NCBI RefSeq assembly: GCF_001010355.1
Contig: NZ_JPLA01000020.1
Span: 1 to 45,261, forward strand
Direction: 5' to 3'
DNA length: 45,261 nt
Source of the DNA: Dyella japonica DSM 16301
GTDB lineage: Bacteria > Pseudomonadota > Gammaproteobacteria > Xanthomonadales > Rhodanobacteraceae
The notes beneath the pieces were generated by a model that saw only the letters and a program-made list of their open reading frames with translations, had not been told where the DNA came from and did no database searches. Numbering within the stretch: position 1 is the stretch's first letter; each line of letters starts with the position of its first letter. Made by a program: the position numbers and the translations under genes. Positions 16,047 to 24,797 of this stretch are shown piece after piece.

Positions 16047-17060
16047 TTACCAGCCGCCTAAAACCAGCTTGCCGATCGAACTCGCGCTTTCCACTTGCTG
16101 ATGTGCGCGACGCAAGTTCTCCGCATTGATCGCACCCAGGTTTTCGCGCAGCGTCGTGCGCAACACACCCGCGTCGACCAGATCGGCCACTTCGTTGAGC
16201 AGACGATGCTGCGCCTGCATGTCCTCGGTGTGGAACAGCGAGCGCGTGTACATGAATTCCCAGTGCAGCGAGATGCTCTTCTGCTTGAGCAGATTAATCT
16301 CCAGCGGCTTGGCCGGATCATCGATCAAGGCCAGCTTGCCCTGCGGCTTGAGCAGTTCCACCAGCTTCGCAAAGTGCTGCTCGGTATGCGTGAGGCTGAG
16401 CACGTCGTCCACGCCTTGCGGTGCGACCGCCTTCACTGCAGCGACCAGATCGCCGTGATGATCAACCACATGATGCGCGCCCAAGGCCTTCACCCAGGCC
16501 TGGCTGTCTTCGCGAGACGCCGTGGCGATCACGGTGGCATTGGTCAACGTGCGTGCCAACTGGATCGCCATCGAACCCACGCCTCCTGCACCGCCGACGA
16601 CCAGGATGACGCGAGGACGCGCCGTGGCGCCGCGCGGCAGGTTGAGTCGGTCGAACAGCAATTCCCATGCGGTGATCGTGGTCAGCGGCATTGCCGCGGC
16701 CTGTGCGAAATCGAGCGTGCCGGGCTTGCGTCCCACGATCCGCTCATCCACCAGTTGGAACTGCGCATTGCTGCCGGAACGATCGATCGCGCCGGCGTAG
16801 TACACCGCGTCGCCCGGCTTGAACAGCGTGACGTCGGCACCCGTCGCCACCACGGTACCGGCCGCGTCCCAGCCCAGTACCTTGTCGGTGCCGTCAGGGT
16901 TGGCCCGCTGGCGCACCTTGGTATCCACCGGATTGACCGAGATCGCTTCGACCTGCACCAGCAGATCGCGCCCTTGTGGCGCGGGCTGCGCCAACTCGAC
17001 GTCGAGCAGGCTGTGCGGATCGGTGATGGGCAGGATCTGTCGGTACGCGACGGCTTTCAT
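16047..17060 (-). CDS. Zinc-type alcohol dehydrogenase-like (MDR) oxidoreductase
   Basis: A 337-residue medium-chain dehydrogenase/reductase. The GroES-like N-terminal domain has VNPVDTKVRQR and LGWDAAGTVVATGADV. The Rossmann domain has VILVVGGAGGVGSMAIQLAR (about 150-170). Catalytic-zinc ligands are absent, as in quinone oxidoreductase and zinc-binding-alcohol-dehydrogenase-family members that reduce quinones or enones with NAD(P)H. An AAGGAGA site precedes ATG 17060. Last gene of the three-gene operon that begins with the MFS gene. Confidence 0.88.
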   Translation of the reverse strand: MKAVAYRQILPITDPHSLLDVELAQPAPQGRDLLVQVEAISVNPVDTKVRQRANPDGTDKVLGWDAAGTVVATGADVTLFKPGDAVYYAGAIDRSGSNAQFQLVDERIVGRKPGTLDFAQAAAMPLTTITAWELLFDRLNLPRGATARPRVILVVGGAGGVGSMAIQLARTLTNATVIATASREDSQAWVKALGAHHVVDHHGDLVAAVKAVAPQGVDDVLSLTHTEQHFAKLVELLKPQGKLALIDDPAKPLEINLLKQKSISLHWEFMYTRSLFHTEDMQAQHRLLNEVADLVDAGVLRTTLRENLGAINAENLRRAHQQVESASSIGKLVLGGW

Positions 17061-17086
17061 GCAGCTCTCCTTGCGAATCTGAAAAG

Positions 17087-18145
17087 TCAGGGAATGATTT
17101 TGCGCCGACGAAAGTCATCAAACAGTCGCGCGAACATCGCCTTGGTTTCCACATGTTCGTGGAAGCCATAGCGCCGCGCCTTGGAACCGTCGCCAAACAT
17201 GTCGTAGTCCCAGGAAAACACGAAGTCGGCAAAACGCCAGGACGATACCTCGGCATAGGCGTGCGGTGCGAGGCCATGCCGCTCGCCCATGGCATGCCAC
17301 AGCGGCTCCTTGTCCGCCATCACGGTATCCAGCGACAGCGGCAGCGGCGGTGCGAGCTCAAGGCCGAAATAATCGGCAATGAAAGGCCACATCTCGTTCC
17401 AGCGGAACAGGTCGCCGTTGGTGATATTGAATGCCTGGTTGGCGCAACGCGGTTCGGTGGCCGCCCACACGGTGGCGCGGGCGAGCAGGCCGGCATCGGT
17501 CATTTCCAGCAGCCTGTCGTAGGCGCCCGGCTTGCCGGGAAAGCGCAGTGGCAGTCCGAGCTCCTTGCTGATCGACGCATACACGGCGATGGCGAGCGCG
17601 AGGTTCATCGGATTGCCCAGCGCAAACCCGCCGACCACCGCAGGACGTATTGCCGACCAGCTCCACGCCCTGCCCTGCTGGCGTTGTTCGAGCAGGCGTT
17701 GCTGATCGTGCATGAATTCCGGCGGCATGAAGGCCGCATCGGTTTCGCGTGCCGGCGTCTTGAACGGCCCCAGGTGTCCGCCGTAGACCTTGTAGCCCTG
17801 CATCAGGCTGATGTGTTCGAGCCGCGGCGCCACTGCTTCGATGGCATCGAGCACGTTCGTCAGCATCGCTACATTGGGCGGCACCAGCTCGGCCCAGCTG
17901 GATCGATCCTGGTAAGCCGCGTAGAACACGTGCGTTACTTGGTCGAGTTTGCCGAGCTTCGCCCGCGTGTCGTCGATATCGAGCAGATCGACGGCGATGT
18001 GTTGCACGCGGCCTTCGTCAGTGCCGCCGCGACGCGACAGGCCGATCACCTGCCAGTCGTCGCGTGTGGACAAGTGATCGATCAGATTGCGACCGATCAC
18101 GCCCTGGGCACCCACCACGAGTGCCACCTTGCCTTGCTTGCTCAT
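17087..18145 (-). CDS. SDR reductase resembling PRISE-type enone reductases
   Basis: A 352-residue extended SDR. The Rossmann start is VALVVGAQGVIGRNLIDHL, followed by VDLLDIDDTRAKL and VFYAAYQDRSSW. MQGYKVYGGHLGPFKTPARE is characteristic of progesterone-5beta-reductase/iridoid-synthase-like (PRISE) proteins, with the catalytic Lys in GYKxYGxH. The C-terminus contains NITNGDLFRWNEMWP. Such enzymes reduce activated C=C bonds with NADPH. ATG 18145 has AGGAT upstream; a GTG five codons earlier is less likely. It is 26 bases from the next gene of the operon. Confidence 0.85.
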   Translation of the reverse strand: MSKQGKVALVVGAQGVIGRNLIDHLSTRDDWQVIGLSRRGGTDEGRVQHIAVDLLDIDDTRAKLGKLDQVTHVFYAAYQDRSSWAELVPPNVAMLTNVLDAIEAVAPRLEHISLMQGYKVYGGHLGPFKTPARETDAAFMPPEFMHDQQRLLEQRQQGRAWSWSAIRPAVVGGFALGNPMNLALAIAVYASISKELGLPLRFPGKPGAYDRLLEMTDAGLLARATVWAATEPRCANQAFNITNGDLFRWNEMWPFIADYFGLELAPPLPLSLDTVMADKEPLWHAMGERHGLAPHAYAEVSSWRFADFVFSWDYDMFGDGSKARRYGFHEHVETKAMFARLFDDFRRRKIIP

Positions 18146-18173
18146 GCCTATCCTTTGCACGCGGAGGGTGTGA

Positions 18174-19403
18174 TCAGGCGCCTACGGCACAGGCCGCTGC
18201 GACCAGGCCGCGACGCCGTTCCAGCGCTGCGCTGACCAAGGTGATCAGCAGGCCAAGCAAGGCCACCACCGCGCCGGCCACGCTCACCGACGGCAGGCCC
18301 AGCCCCATGCCGATCATCGAACCGCCAATGAAGGCGCCGATGGCATTGCCGAGATTGAAGGCCGCGATATTCAACGTGGAGGCGAGATGCGGACCATCGC
18401 TGGCCTGCTGCACCACGCGCATCTGCAGCGGCGGCACGGTGGCAAACGCCGCGATGCCCCACACGAACACGGTGACGATGGCGGCGACCGTGTTGTGCAT
18501 GGTCCAGGCAAACGCCAGCATGATCAGCGACAGCGCGATCAGCACGCCCACCAGCGAGGGCATCAGGCGCCAGTCGGCCAGGCGACCGCCGAGCATATTG
18601 CCGATGGTGGTGCCCACGCCGAACAGGATCAGCACCCAGCCCGTCGCACCCACGCTCACGTGAGCCACCTGCTGCAGGATCGGCGCGATGTAGGTGAACA
18701 CGGTGAACACGCCGCCAAAACCCAGCACCGTCATCAGCAAGGCCAGCAGCACCTGCGGCTGGCGCAGCACGCCGAGCTCGCGTTTCATGTTCGGCGACGG
18801 CAGGTCTGGCAAGGACGGCACCAGGCGCCACACGGCGATGGCGGCGATCAGGCCCAGGCCGGTAACGGCCATGAAGGTCGAGCGCCAACCCGCCCATTGG
18901 CCAAGAAAGGTACCGAACGGCACACCCAGCACGTTGGCCAGGGTCAGCCCGGTGAACATCAAGGCGATCGCGCGCGCAGCCTGGCCACGCGGCACCACAT
19001 GCGACGCCACCACGGCGCCAATGCCGAAGAACGAGCCATGACAGAACGCGGCCACCACGCGCGCCACCATCAGCACGCCGTAGTTGGGCGCCACCGCGCA
19101 GAGCGCGTTGCCGAGGATGAACAGGCCCAGCAACAGCAGCAGGGCGTTGCGGCGCTCCATGCGCGCCGTGAGCGCGGCCAGCAACGGCGCACCTGCCGCC
19201 ACGCCGAGCGCATAGCCGGAGACCAGCAGCCCAGCGGAGGGGATGCTCACGTGCAGATCCGTCGCCACTTCGGGCAGCAGGCCCATGATCACGAATTCGG
19301 TGGTGCCGATGGCGAACGCGGCAACCGACAGGGCCAGCAGGGCTAGCCGGGAGGAACCGGCAGCTGGCGCATCGGCGCCACCGGAGGAAAGCGAGGGGTT
19401 CAT
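18174..19403 (-). CDS. MFS transporter, DHA1-type drug exporter
   Basis: A 409-residue, twelve-helix major facilitator. Helix 1 carries AAFAIGTTEFVIMGLLPEVATDL, the clear DHA1 (AraJ/Cml/YdhP-like) motif. Loop 2-3 has a variant motif A (AARMERRNALLL-type). Cytosolic tails are short. It is the promoter-proximal gene of the operon with the PRISE-like and MDR reductases, and the divergent LysR protein with its palindrome lies immediately upstream. Substrate presumably a toxic aromatic or enone-like compound; this is inferred from its partners. Confidence 0.9.
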   Translation of the reverse strand: MNPSLSSGGADAPAAGSSRLALLALSVAAFAIGTTEFVIMGLLPEVATDLHVSIPSAGLLVSGYALGVAAGAPLLAALTARMERRNALLLLLGLFILGNALCAVAPNYGVLMVARVVAAFCHGSFFGIGAVVASHVVPRGQAARAIALMFTGLTLANVLGVPFGTFLGQWAGWRSTFMAVTGLGLIAAIAVWRLVPSLPDLPSPNMKRELGVLRQPQVLLALLMTVLGFGGVFTVFTYIAPILQQVAHVSVGATGWVLILFGVGTTIGNMLGGRLADWRLMPSLVGVLIALSLIMLAFAWTMHNTVAAIVTVFVWGIAAFATVPPLQMRVVQQASDGPHLASTLNIAAFNLGNAIGAFIGGSMIGMGLGLPSVSVAGAVVALLGLLITLVSAALERRRGLVAAACAVGA

Positions 19404-19478
19404 GGGAGGCAGTCCCTGAAGGAAACGGACGCCACTGTGCGCCTTGTGGATCTTTGCGGGAATTGAGCAAACTAGAGA

Positions 19479-19507
19479 GGCATCTTTTCCTGGAAGTTAA
19501 AGATGCC
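19479..19507. promoter_or_regulatory. Perfect T-N11-A LysR-type operator
   Basis: GGCATCTTT-N11-AAAGATGCC: nine bases match perfectly on each side of an 11-base spacer, with T and A at the inner edges, exactly the LTTR-box geometry. It lies 76 bases before the MFS start and 43 bases before the divergent lysR start, the usual position for autoregulation plus activation or repression of the divergent operon. Confidence 0.8.
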
Positions 19508-19549
19508 CCACCCGCCACGCCGTACCGGCCTCGCCAAGGTCTCCAGAAC

Positions 19550-20479
19550 ATGGTCGATTTCGAAGATATGCGGCTGTTCGTCCGCGCCGTGACCGAAGGC
19601 AGCCTGTCGGCCGCCGGGCGTGAACTGGGCTTGTCTCCCGCCGCCGCCAGCAAGCGGCTGACCCGGCTGGAGACGGCGCTGGGCGTGCGCCTGCTCCAGC
19701 GCAGCTCGCGCCGCCTCGTGCTCACCGAGGAAGGCACGCTGTATTTCGAGCGCTGCCAGGCCATCATCGCCGACGTGGACGACGCCAATTCGGCCGTCGG
19801 CCTGCGCCAGCTGGAAGTACGCGGGCAGCTGCATATCTCCGCCGCGGTGGATATGGGACGCCAGTATGTGGGGCCCATCGCCGCCGCGTTCGCCGAACAG
19901 CACCCGCAGCTGCATCTGCGCATCACCAATTCCGACGCGATGCTCGACCTGTTCGAATACGGCGTGGATGTCGCCGTGCGCGGCGGCACCATGACCGACT
20001 CGCGGCTGGTGTCGCGCCTGCTGACCAACAACTTCCGCGTGCTGTGCGCCTCGCCGGCGTATCTGGAACGGCACGGCCATCCTCGCCATGCCCACGAACT
20101 GCAGCAGCACCGCTGCCTGATGCTGCACCGCCCCGGCCACGGCGTGCTGCCGTGGATCGTGCAGAGCCCCGATGGCCCCCGACCGCTCCGCGTGGAAGCG
20201 GCCATGACCTGCGACAACGGCGACCTGATGCGCAGCCTGGCCGTCGCCGGCCACGGCATCGCGTTCAAGTCGGCCTGGGATATCGCCGACGATGTGCGCG
20301 CCGGCCGCCTGGTGCCGCTGAAGAACGAGGTGTTCCTGCCCGACGCCCATGTCTACGCCATCTACCCCAGCCGGGCCTACCTGCCGGCGCGCATCCGCCT
20401 GTTCGTGGATCACCTGCAGCAGGAACTGCAGGCACGCGAACGCGATGTGCTCGATACTGTGCGCGACGCCATGCGTTGA
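19550..20479 (+). CDS. LysR-family transcriptional regulator
   Basis: A 309-residue regulator. The winged HTH (DMRLFVRAVTEGSLSAAGRELGLSPAAASKRLTRLETALGVRLLQRSSRR, about 6-55) is followed by a type-2 periplasmic-binding-like domain with GYGVDVAVRGG-like and GHGIAFKSAWD segments. The start was set at ATG 19550, where the HTH begins; upstream ORF sequence covers the operator. It is divergent from the MFS-PRISE-MDR operon, with the perfect T-N11-A site between, so it is the probable regulator of that operon. The next gene, cardiolipin synthase, starts only 56 bases downstream and may share the transcript. Confidence 0.92.
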   Translation: MVDFEDMRLFVRAVTEGSLSAAGRELGLSPAAASKRLTRLETALGVRLLQRSSRRLVLTEEGTLYFERCQAIIADVDDANSAVGLRQLEVRGQLHISAAVDMGRQYVGPIAAAFAEQHPQLHLRITNSDAMLDLFEYGVDVAVRGGTMTDSRLVSRLLTNNFRVLCASPAYLERHGHPRHAHELQQHRCLMLHRPGHGVLPWIVQSPDGPRPLRVEAAMTCDNGDLMRSLAVAGHGIAFKSAWDIADDVRAGRLVPLKNEVFLPDAHVYAIYPSRAYLPARIRLFVDHLQQELQARERDVLDTVRDAMR

Positions 20480-20535
20480 TGCGGGGAACCCATGCTGGAT
20501 AAGGATCGCCTCATTCACCTCGTCGGTGGCGCGGC

Positions 20536-21939
20536 ATGTTGACCACCATCGTCGGCGGCCTGTTGCTGGTACTGCACATTGCCGGTGTGCTCGCCGCCAT
20601 GCACGCGGTGATCAATACGCGCACGCCGCAGGGTGCGTTTGCGTGGGCGCTGGGCCTGGTGTTGCTGCCGTACGCCACATTGATTCCCTATCTCTATCTC
20701 GGACGCAGCCATTTTCACGGCTACGTGGACCTGCACCGCGCGCGGCGCGACCAGATGCAGGCGCTGGCGGATGCGCAGCTGGCCAATGGCTCCAGTGGCC
20801 CCGAGGTGAATGAACGCTACGGCGAAATCGCACATATGCTCGGCGCGCGTTTCCATCCGGGGCAACGGCTGCGGCTGCTGATCAACGGCGACGCCACGTT
20901 CGAGGCGATCTTCGCCGCGATCAACGAAGCCAAGCGCTGCGTGCTGGTGCAGTTCTTCATCATCCACGACGACATGCTGGGCAAGCGCATGCAGCAGGCG
21001 CTGATCGACCGGGTGCGCGCCGGCGTGGATGTATGCGTGCTCTACGACGGCATCGGCAGTCACGCGCTGCCGAACGAGTACGTGGAAACGCTGCAGGAAG
21101 CGGGCGTGATCATCCATCCGTTCGCCACGCAAAGGCGGAGCAACCGCTTCCAGCTCAACTTCCGCAATCACCGCAAGATCGTGGTGGTGGACGGCGTGCG
21201 CGGTTTTGTCGGCGGCCTCAACGTGGGCGACGAATACCTCGGCCTTAAGCCGCCGCTGGCGCCCTGGCGCGATACCCACCTGGAAATCGAAGGCCCTGCC
21301 GTGGCCGACCTGCAGCGCAGCTTCGCCGAAGACTGGCACTGGGTCACCGGCGAGTTGCCGCCGTTGCTCAAGCCCCAGCAAGGGTCCGGCAACGCGCACA
21401 CGCTGATCGCGGCCACCGGGCCGGCCGATCGACAGGAGACCTGCTCGCTGTTCTTCGTCTCGCTGATCCACGCCGCGCGTCAGCGGCTATGGATCACCAC
21501 GCCTTACTTCGTACCTGACCAGGCGGTGATGTCGGCGTTGCGGCTGGCGGTGTTCCGCGGCGTGGACGTGCGCGTGCTGATTCCGTGTCGCCCCGATCAC
21601 CGCACCGTGTTTCTCGCCACCAGCCTGTACGCCCACGACGCCGTGCTCGCCGGCATCCGCGTGTTCCGTTATCAGCCGGGCTTTGTGCACGAGAAGGTGT
21701 TGCTGGTGGACGACGACACCGCCTCGGTAGGCAGCATGAATCTGGACAATCGTTCGTTCCGTCTCAACTTCGAGATCGGCGCGTTGAACGTGGATGAGGA
21801 ATTCGCCACCGAAGTGGAAACCATGCTCAGCGATGACTTCGCCCATGCGCATGAGGTCACTGCCGCGGAATATGAGAAGGCGCCGTATCTGCGGCGACTT
21901 GCGATGCATGTGGCGCGATTGTTCGATCCGGTGCTTTGA
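20536..21939 (+). CDS. cls: Cardiolipin synthase, phospholipase-D type
   Basis: A 467-residue inner-membrane enzyme that makes cardiolipin from two phosphatidylglycerols (or related lipids). Two N-terminal membrane helices (about 3-22 and 33-52) are followed by two HKD domains: HRKIVVVD at about 211 with FVGG downstream, and HEKVLLVDD at about 385 with VGSMNLDNRSF. The Shine-Dalgarno sequence before ATG 20536 is weak. A palindromic element follows the stop. Confidence 0.92.
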   Translation: MLTTIVGGLLLVLHIAGVLAAMHAVINTRTPQGAFAWALGLVLLPYATLIPYLYLGRSHFHGYVDLHRARRDQMQALADAQLANGSSGPEVNERYGEIAHMLGARFHPGQRLRLLINGDATFEAIFAAINEAKRCVLVQFFIIHDDMLGKRMQQALIDRVRAGVDVCVLYDGIGSHALPNEYVETLQEAGVIIHPFATQRRSNRFQLNFRNHRKIVVVDGVRGFVGGLNVGDEYLGLKPPLAPWRDTHLEIEGPAVADLQRSFAEDWHWVTGELPPLLKPQQGSGNAHTLIAATGPADRQETCSLFFVSLIHAARQRLWITTPYFVPDQAVMSALRLAVFRGVDVRVLIPCRPDHRTVFLATSLYAHDAVLAGIRVFRYQPGFVHEKVLLVDDDTASVGSMNLDNRSFRLNFEIGALNVDEEFATEVETMLSDDFAHAHEVTAAEYEKAPYLRRLAMHVARLFDPVL

Positions 21940-21954
21940 GGCGTACCACCACTT

Positions 21955-22038
21955 TGTAGGAGCGCACCCTGTGCGCGACCAACGTCGCGATCTCTCGCGC
22001 CGCGGTACCTTCGGTCGCGCACAGGGTGCGCTCCTACA
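21955..22038. repeat. Palindromic REP-like element, copy 3
   Basis: 84 bp between convergent cls and MFS genes. Outer arms TGTAGGAGCGCACC/GGTGCGCTCCTACA pair perfectly, and the inner arm ends GCGACC/GGTCGC also pair. The central loop is longer than in copy 1 and unrelated in sequence. Confidence 0.85.
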
Positions 22039-22053
22039 ACGGCGGTCGGGCGA

Positions 22054-23253
22054 TCAGCCGGTCGCCTTGTTGCCGTGAAGCAGATAAAGGCTGCCGGTAA
22101 GCACCGCCGCCGTCAGCGACAACATCGCGGCCACCACGAACATCGGCCCGTAGCGTCCACCCGAAGCGATCCAGCCACCCAGGGGACCGGTCACGCCCAG
22201 CGCCACATCGATAAACACCGAATACGCCGCCAGCGCCGCGCCGCGATTGCTGCCACTCACCCGCTCCACCGCCACCACGCCGAGCGCGGGGAAGATCAGC
22301 GAAAAGCCGATGCCGCTCAGCGCGGCGCCCAGCATGGCCATCGCGGGGTGATTGGCCATCGCCAGCACGATCAGGCCGGCGCATTCCACCAGCAAGGAAA
22401 CGAGCGCGGTGCGATAGCCGCCAAAATGCGCGATGGTCCAGCCCAACACCAGGCGCACGCCAACGAAGCACACGCCAAACACACTCAGCGTGGGTGCGGC
22501 ACCAGACCAGCCCTCCCGCGCGTAATACAGCGTGATGAAGGTGGCGATCACGCCAAAGCCCACCGAAGCCAGCGCCAGGCCCATGCCGTAAGGCGCCACA
22601 CGGCCGAAGACGTGGTGCATCGGCAGGCGCTCGCCGGCCTCCACGTGTACGGCGGGTCGACGCCATGCCAGCAACAGACCCAGCACCATCAACAGCACCG
22701 CCGCGATGCCGATGCTCGCGAAGCCGGCCGCACTGGTCAGCACCACGCCCAGCGGCGCGCCGACCGCGAGCGCGCCATAGGTGGCGATGCCGTTCCAGGA
22801 AATGACCTTGGCCGTGTGCTCCGCACCCACGCGGCCGATGCCCCACATGATGCAACCGGTGGCCACGCAGCTCTCGCCCATGCCCAGCGCCAACCGCGCC
22901 ACCAGCATCACGCCCACTGACGCGATCGGCCACGCGCGCAGCAGGGCCGCGGCGATCATCAGCAAGCCGCTGATCGCGCATGCCACCAGGCCGATCAGCG
23001 CAGCGCGCTTGGGGCCGGCGGTATCGGAAGTGCGTCCCGCAAAACCGCGGCTCAACAAAGTGGCCACGTATTGCGTGCTGATCACCAGGCCGGCCAGCAC
23101 GGCGCCAAAGCCAAGCTCGCTGTGCACGAACGGCGGCAGCACCGCCAGCTGCATGCCGATCACCAGATAGGCCAGGAAGGTGAACAGAACGATCTGGACG
23201 ATTCGTCGGGTCAGCGGCAAGCCGCTGGCGCCCGCTTCAACGTGAGTATTCAT
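22054..23253 (-). CDS. MFS transporter (YhhS/UPF0226-like)
   Basis: A 399-residue, twelve-helix major facilitator. The N-terminus (VLFTFLAYLVIGMQLAVLPPFVHSELGFG) and the loop GRTSDTAGPKRA (motif A) resemble the YhhS/UPF0226 group of presumed exporters. LGMGESCVATGCIMWGIGRVG is a further group feature. Shine-Dalgarno sequence before ATG 23253 is not obvious. It runs co-directionally with the small membrane-protein gene 66 bases upstream and could be its operon partner. No substrate assigned. Confidence 0.85.
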   Translation of the reverse strand: MNTHVEAGASGLPLTRRIVQIVLFTFLAYLVIGMQLAVLPPFVHSELGFGAVLAGLVISTQYVATLLSRGFAGRTSDTAGPKRAALIGLVACAISGLLMIAAALLRAWPIASVGVMLVARLALGMGESCVATGCIMWGIGRVGAEHTAKVISWNGIATYGALAVGAPLGVVLTSAAGFASIGIAAVLLMVLGLLLAWRRPAVHVEAGERLPMHHVFGRVAPYGMGLALASVGFGVIATFITLYYAREGWSGAAPTLSVFGVCFVGVRLVLGWTIAHFGGYRTALVSLLVECAGLIVLAMANHPAMAMLGAALSGIGFSLIFPALGVVAVERVSGSNRGAALAAYSVFIDVALGVTGPLGGWIASGGRYGPMFVVAAMLSLTAAVLTGSLYLLHGNKATG

Positions 23254-23319
23254 GGGTACTGCTTTGAGGGAGGAAACAGCGGCGTCATCGGCGCAAGGGG
23301 GAATCGCCGAACACGCGCG

Positions 23320-23691
23320 TTACACGGACGTGCGACGACGTGCGAACAACAGCCAGCCAATGAAAACACCGACGGCCACGCCGACGAACTCGAAGAACAC
23401 GCGTGCACCGAGATTATCCGGATCGTGCACTTCGGCCAGGCGTATTTTCAGCAGCTGCAGCGACTGCACGCGGCCGTAGTTGAAATAGATCAGGTTCCAC
23501 ATGTCGCTGCCGCCGGCGAGGATCACGCCGATCACGCTGGCCCAGCCAACCTCCAGTCCGAGGCTCCAGCCCTGGCTACGGCCGAACAAATGCAGGCCGA
23601 CGTAGAGGAGCAGACCGATGACCAGGGCAATCGCACCAGCCTCCAGCGCACCCACGATTCCGTAGCCCATCCACGACTGGTCGAAAAACAT
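23320..23691 (-). CDS. Conserved-looking small membrane protein
   Basis: About 123 residues with three hydrophobic helices (YGIVGALEAGAIALVIGLLLYVGLHLF; VGWASVIGVILAGG; FFEFVGVAVGVFIGWLLF) and an Arg-rich end. The longer reading frame reaches 23829, but ATG 23691 begins just before the first helix. I do not recognise the family. It precedes the MFS gene on the same strand. Confidence 0.6.
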   Translation of the reverse strand: MFFDQSWMGYGIVGALEAGAIALVIGLLLYVGLHLFGRSQGWSLGLEVGWASVIGVILAGGSDMWNLIYFNYGRVQSLQLLKIRLAEVHDPDNLGARVFFEFVGVAVGVFIGWLLFARRRTSV

Positions 23692-23892
23692 GCCTCTGGT
23701 CCCTATCGGTTGCCGTGGGCTCATTATGCCTGCGACGACGGTCCGGCCGGGCCATACCATCGTCTGGGGTGGAGAACGGCCAGCCTGAACACACCATAGG
23801 GATGACAAATCACGCGTCGAACGCGTCACACCACGCCCCCTTCAGGCCCACTAGACTTTCCGGCGCAACCTTTTGCGAGACTCGACGCGACC

Positions 23893-23920
23893 ATGAGCCC
23901 ATCCATATGAGCCCATCCAT
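23893..23920 (+). repeat. 14-bp tandem duplication forming two micro-ORFs before pncA
   Basis: The unit ATGAGCCCATCCAT occurs twice in direct succession and runs straight into the pncA ATG. Each copy encodes the five-codon reading frame MSPSI followed by TGA. The first ends at 23910, overlapping the second start (ATGA at 23907); the second ends at 23924, overlapping the pncA start (ATGA at 23921). No good Shine-Dalgarno sequence lies directly before the pncA ATG. Confidence 0.75.
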
Positions 23921-24568
23921 ATGAAACCAGCCGTCAGCCGCCGCGCCGCCCTGATCCTGGTCGACGTGCAGCCGGACTTCATGCCCGGCGGCGCGCTTGC
24001 CTGCCACGAGGGGGACGCCATCGTTCCGGGCATCGACCAGCTTTTGAAGCGGGATGTCTTCGAGCATGTCGTGGCCACCCAGGACTGGCATCCCAAGGGC
24101 CATGTCTCGTTCGCCACCTCCCACCCGGGGCGTGCGCCGTTCGACCGCATTCCGCTTTATGGCCATGCGCAGACGCTGTGGCCCCCGCACTGCGTGCAGG
24201 AAACGCCGGGAGCGGCGCTGCATCCGTCGATCGACTGGTCGCCGGTGGATACGGTGATCCGCAAGGGCGACGATCCGCGCGTGGATTCGTATAGCGGCTT
24301 TCGCGAAAACCATGGGCCGCACGGCAAGCGTCCGTCCACCGCGCTGCACGGTTGGCTGCGCGAGCAAGGCGTGGACGAGGTGTATGTCTGTGGGCTGGCA
24401 CGCGACGTGTGCGTGCTGTGGACCGCGCAGGATGCGGTGGAACTGGGTTACCGCACCCACGTGCTATGGGATCTCACCCGCCCGGTATCACCGGAGACGG
24501 ATATCCCCACGCGCCTGCGTTTCGAGAATATGGGCGTGGATGTGATCGATTCGACCGCGCTGGCCTGA
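23921..24568 (+). CDS. pncA: Nicotinamidase
   Basis: A 215-residue isochorismatase-fold amidase converting nicotinamide to nicotinate in NAD salvage. Catalytic triad residues are visible: Asp15 (LILVDVQ), Lys115 (VIRKGDD) and Cys164 (ARDVCV). Metal-ligand candidates are Asp55, His57 and His61 (QDWHPKGHVSF) and His90 (WPPHCV). The ATG is preceded by two overlapping micro-ORFs rather than a clear Shine-Dalgarno site, so translation may depend on re-initiation. The gene ends five bases from a convergent gene. Confidence 0.93.
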   Translation: MKPAVSRRAALILVDVQPDFMPGGALACHEGDAIVPGIDQLLKRDVFEHVVATQDWHPKGHVSFATSHPGRAPFDRIPLYGHAQTLWPPHCVQETPGAALHPSIDWSPVDTVIRKGDDPRVDSYSGFRENHGPHGKRPSTALHGWLREQGVDEVYVCGLARDVCVLWTAQDAVELGYRTHVLWDLTRPVSPETDIPTRLRFENMGVDVIDSTALA

Positions 24569-24573
24569 GCGTC

Positions 24574-24762
24574 TCAGCCTTCGTTTTCCGAGGCCACGCT
24601 GACCTGCGGATCGCCGTCTTCGTCAACGCTCACGCTGATGTTGATCGGACGGCAGCAGACCTGGCAGTCCTCGATGTAGTGCTGGCTGTCGACGGAGCCA
24701 TCGACCAGGATCTCGATGGCTTCGCCGCAGTACGGGCAGTGGATGAAGACTTGATCGAGCAT
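24574..24762 (-). CDS. CPxCG-motif cysteine-rich protein
   Basis: A 62-residue protein with the zinc-ribbon pair HCPYCGE and EDCQVCCRPI and an acidic C-terminus (DEDGDPQVSVASENEG). It belongs to a small CPxCG family of unknown function found in gammaproteobacteria. A GGAGGGCG Shine-Dalgarno sequence precedes ATG 24762; the longer frame upstream is not supported. Confidence 0.8.
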   Translation of the reverse strand: MLDQVFIHCPYCGEAIEILVDGSVDSQHYIEDCQVCCRPINISVSVDEDGDPQVSVASENEG

Positions 24763-24797
24763 GGCGCCCTCCTCGACTCCCCTGTTCTGACGATCGC

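Noticed and set aside
18148..20268. 706-codon minus-strand ORF across the MFS and LysR genes
   Set aside because: It overlaps both in other frames and lacks any recognisable fold; the MFS and LysR frames have full domain evidence.
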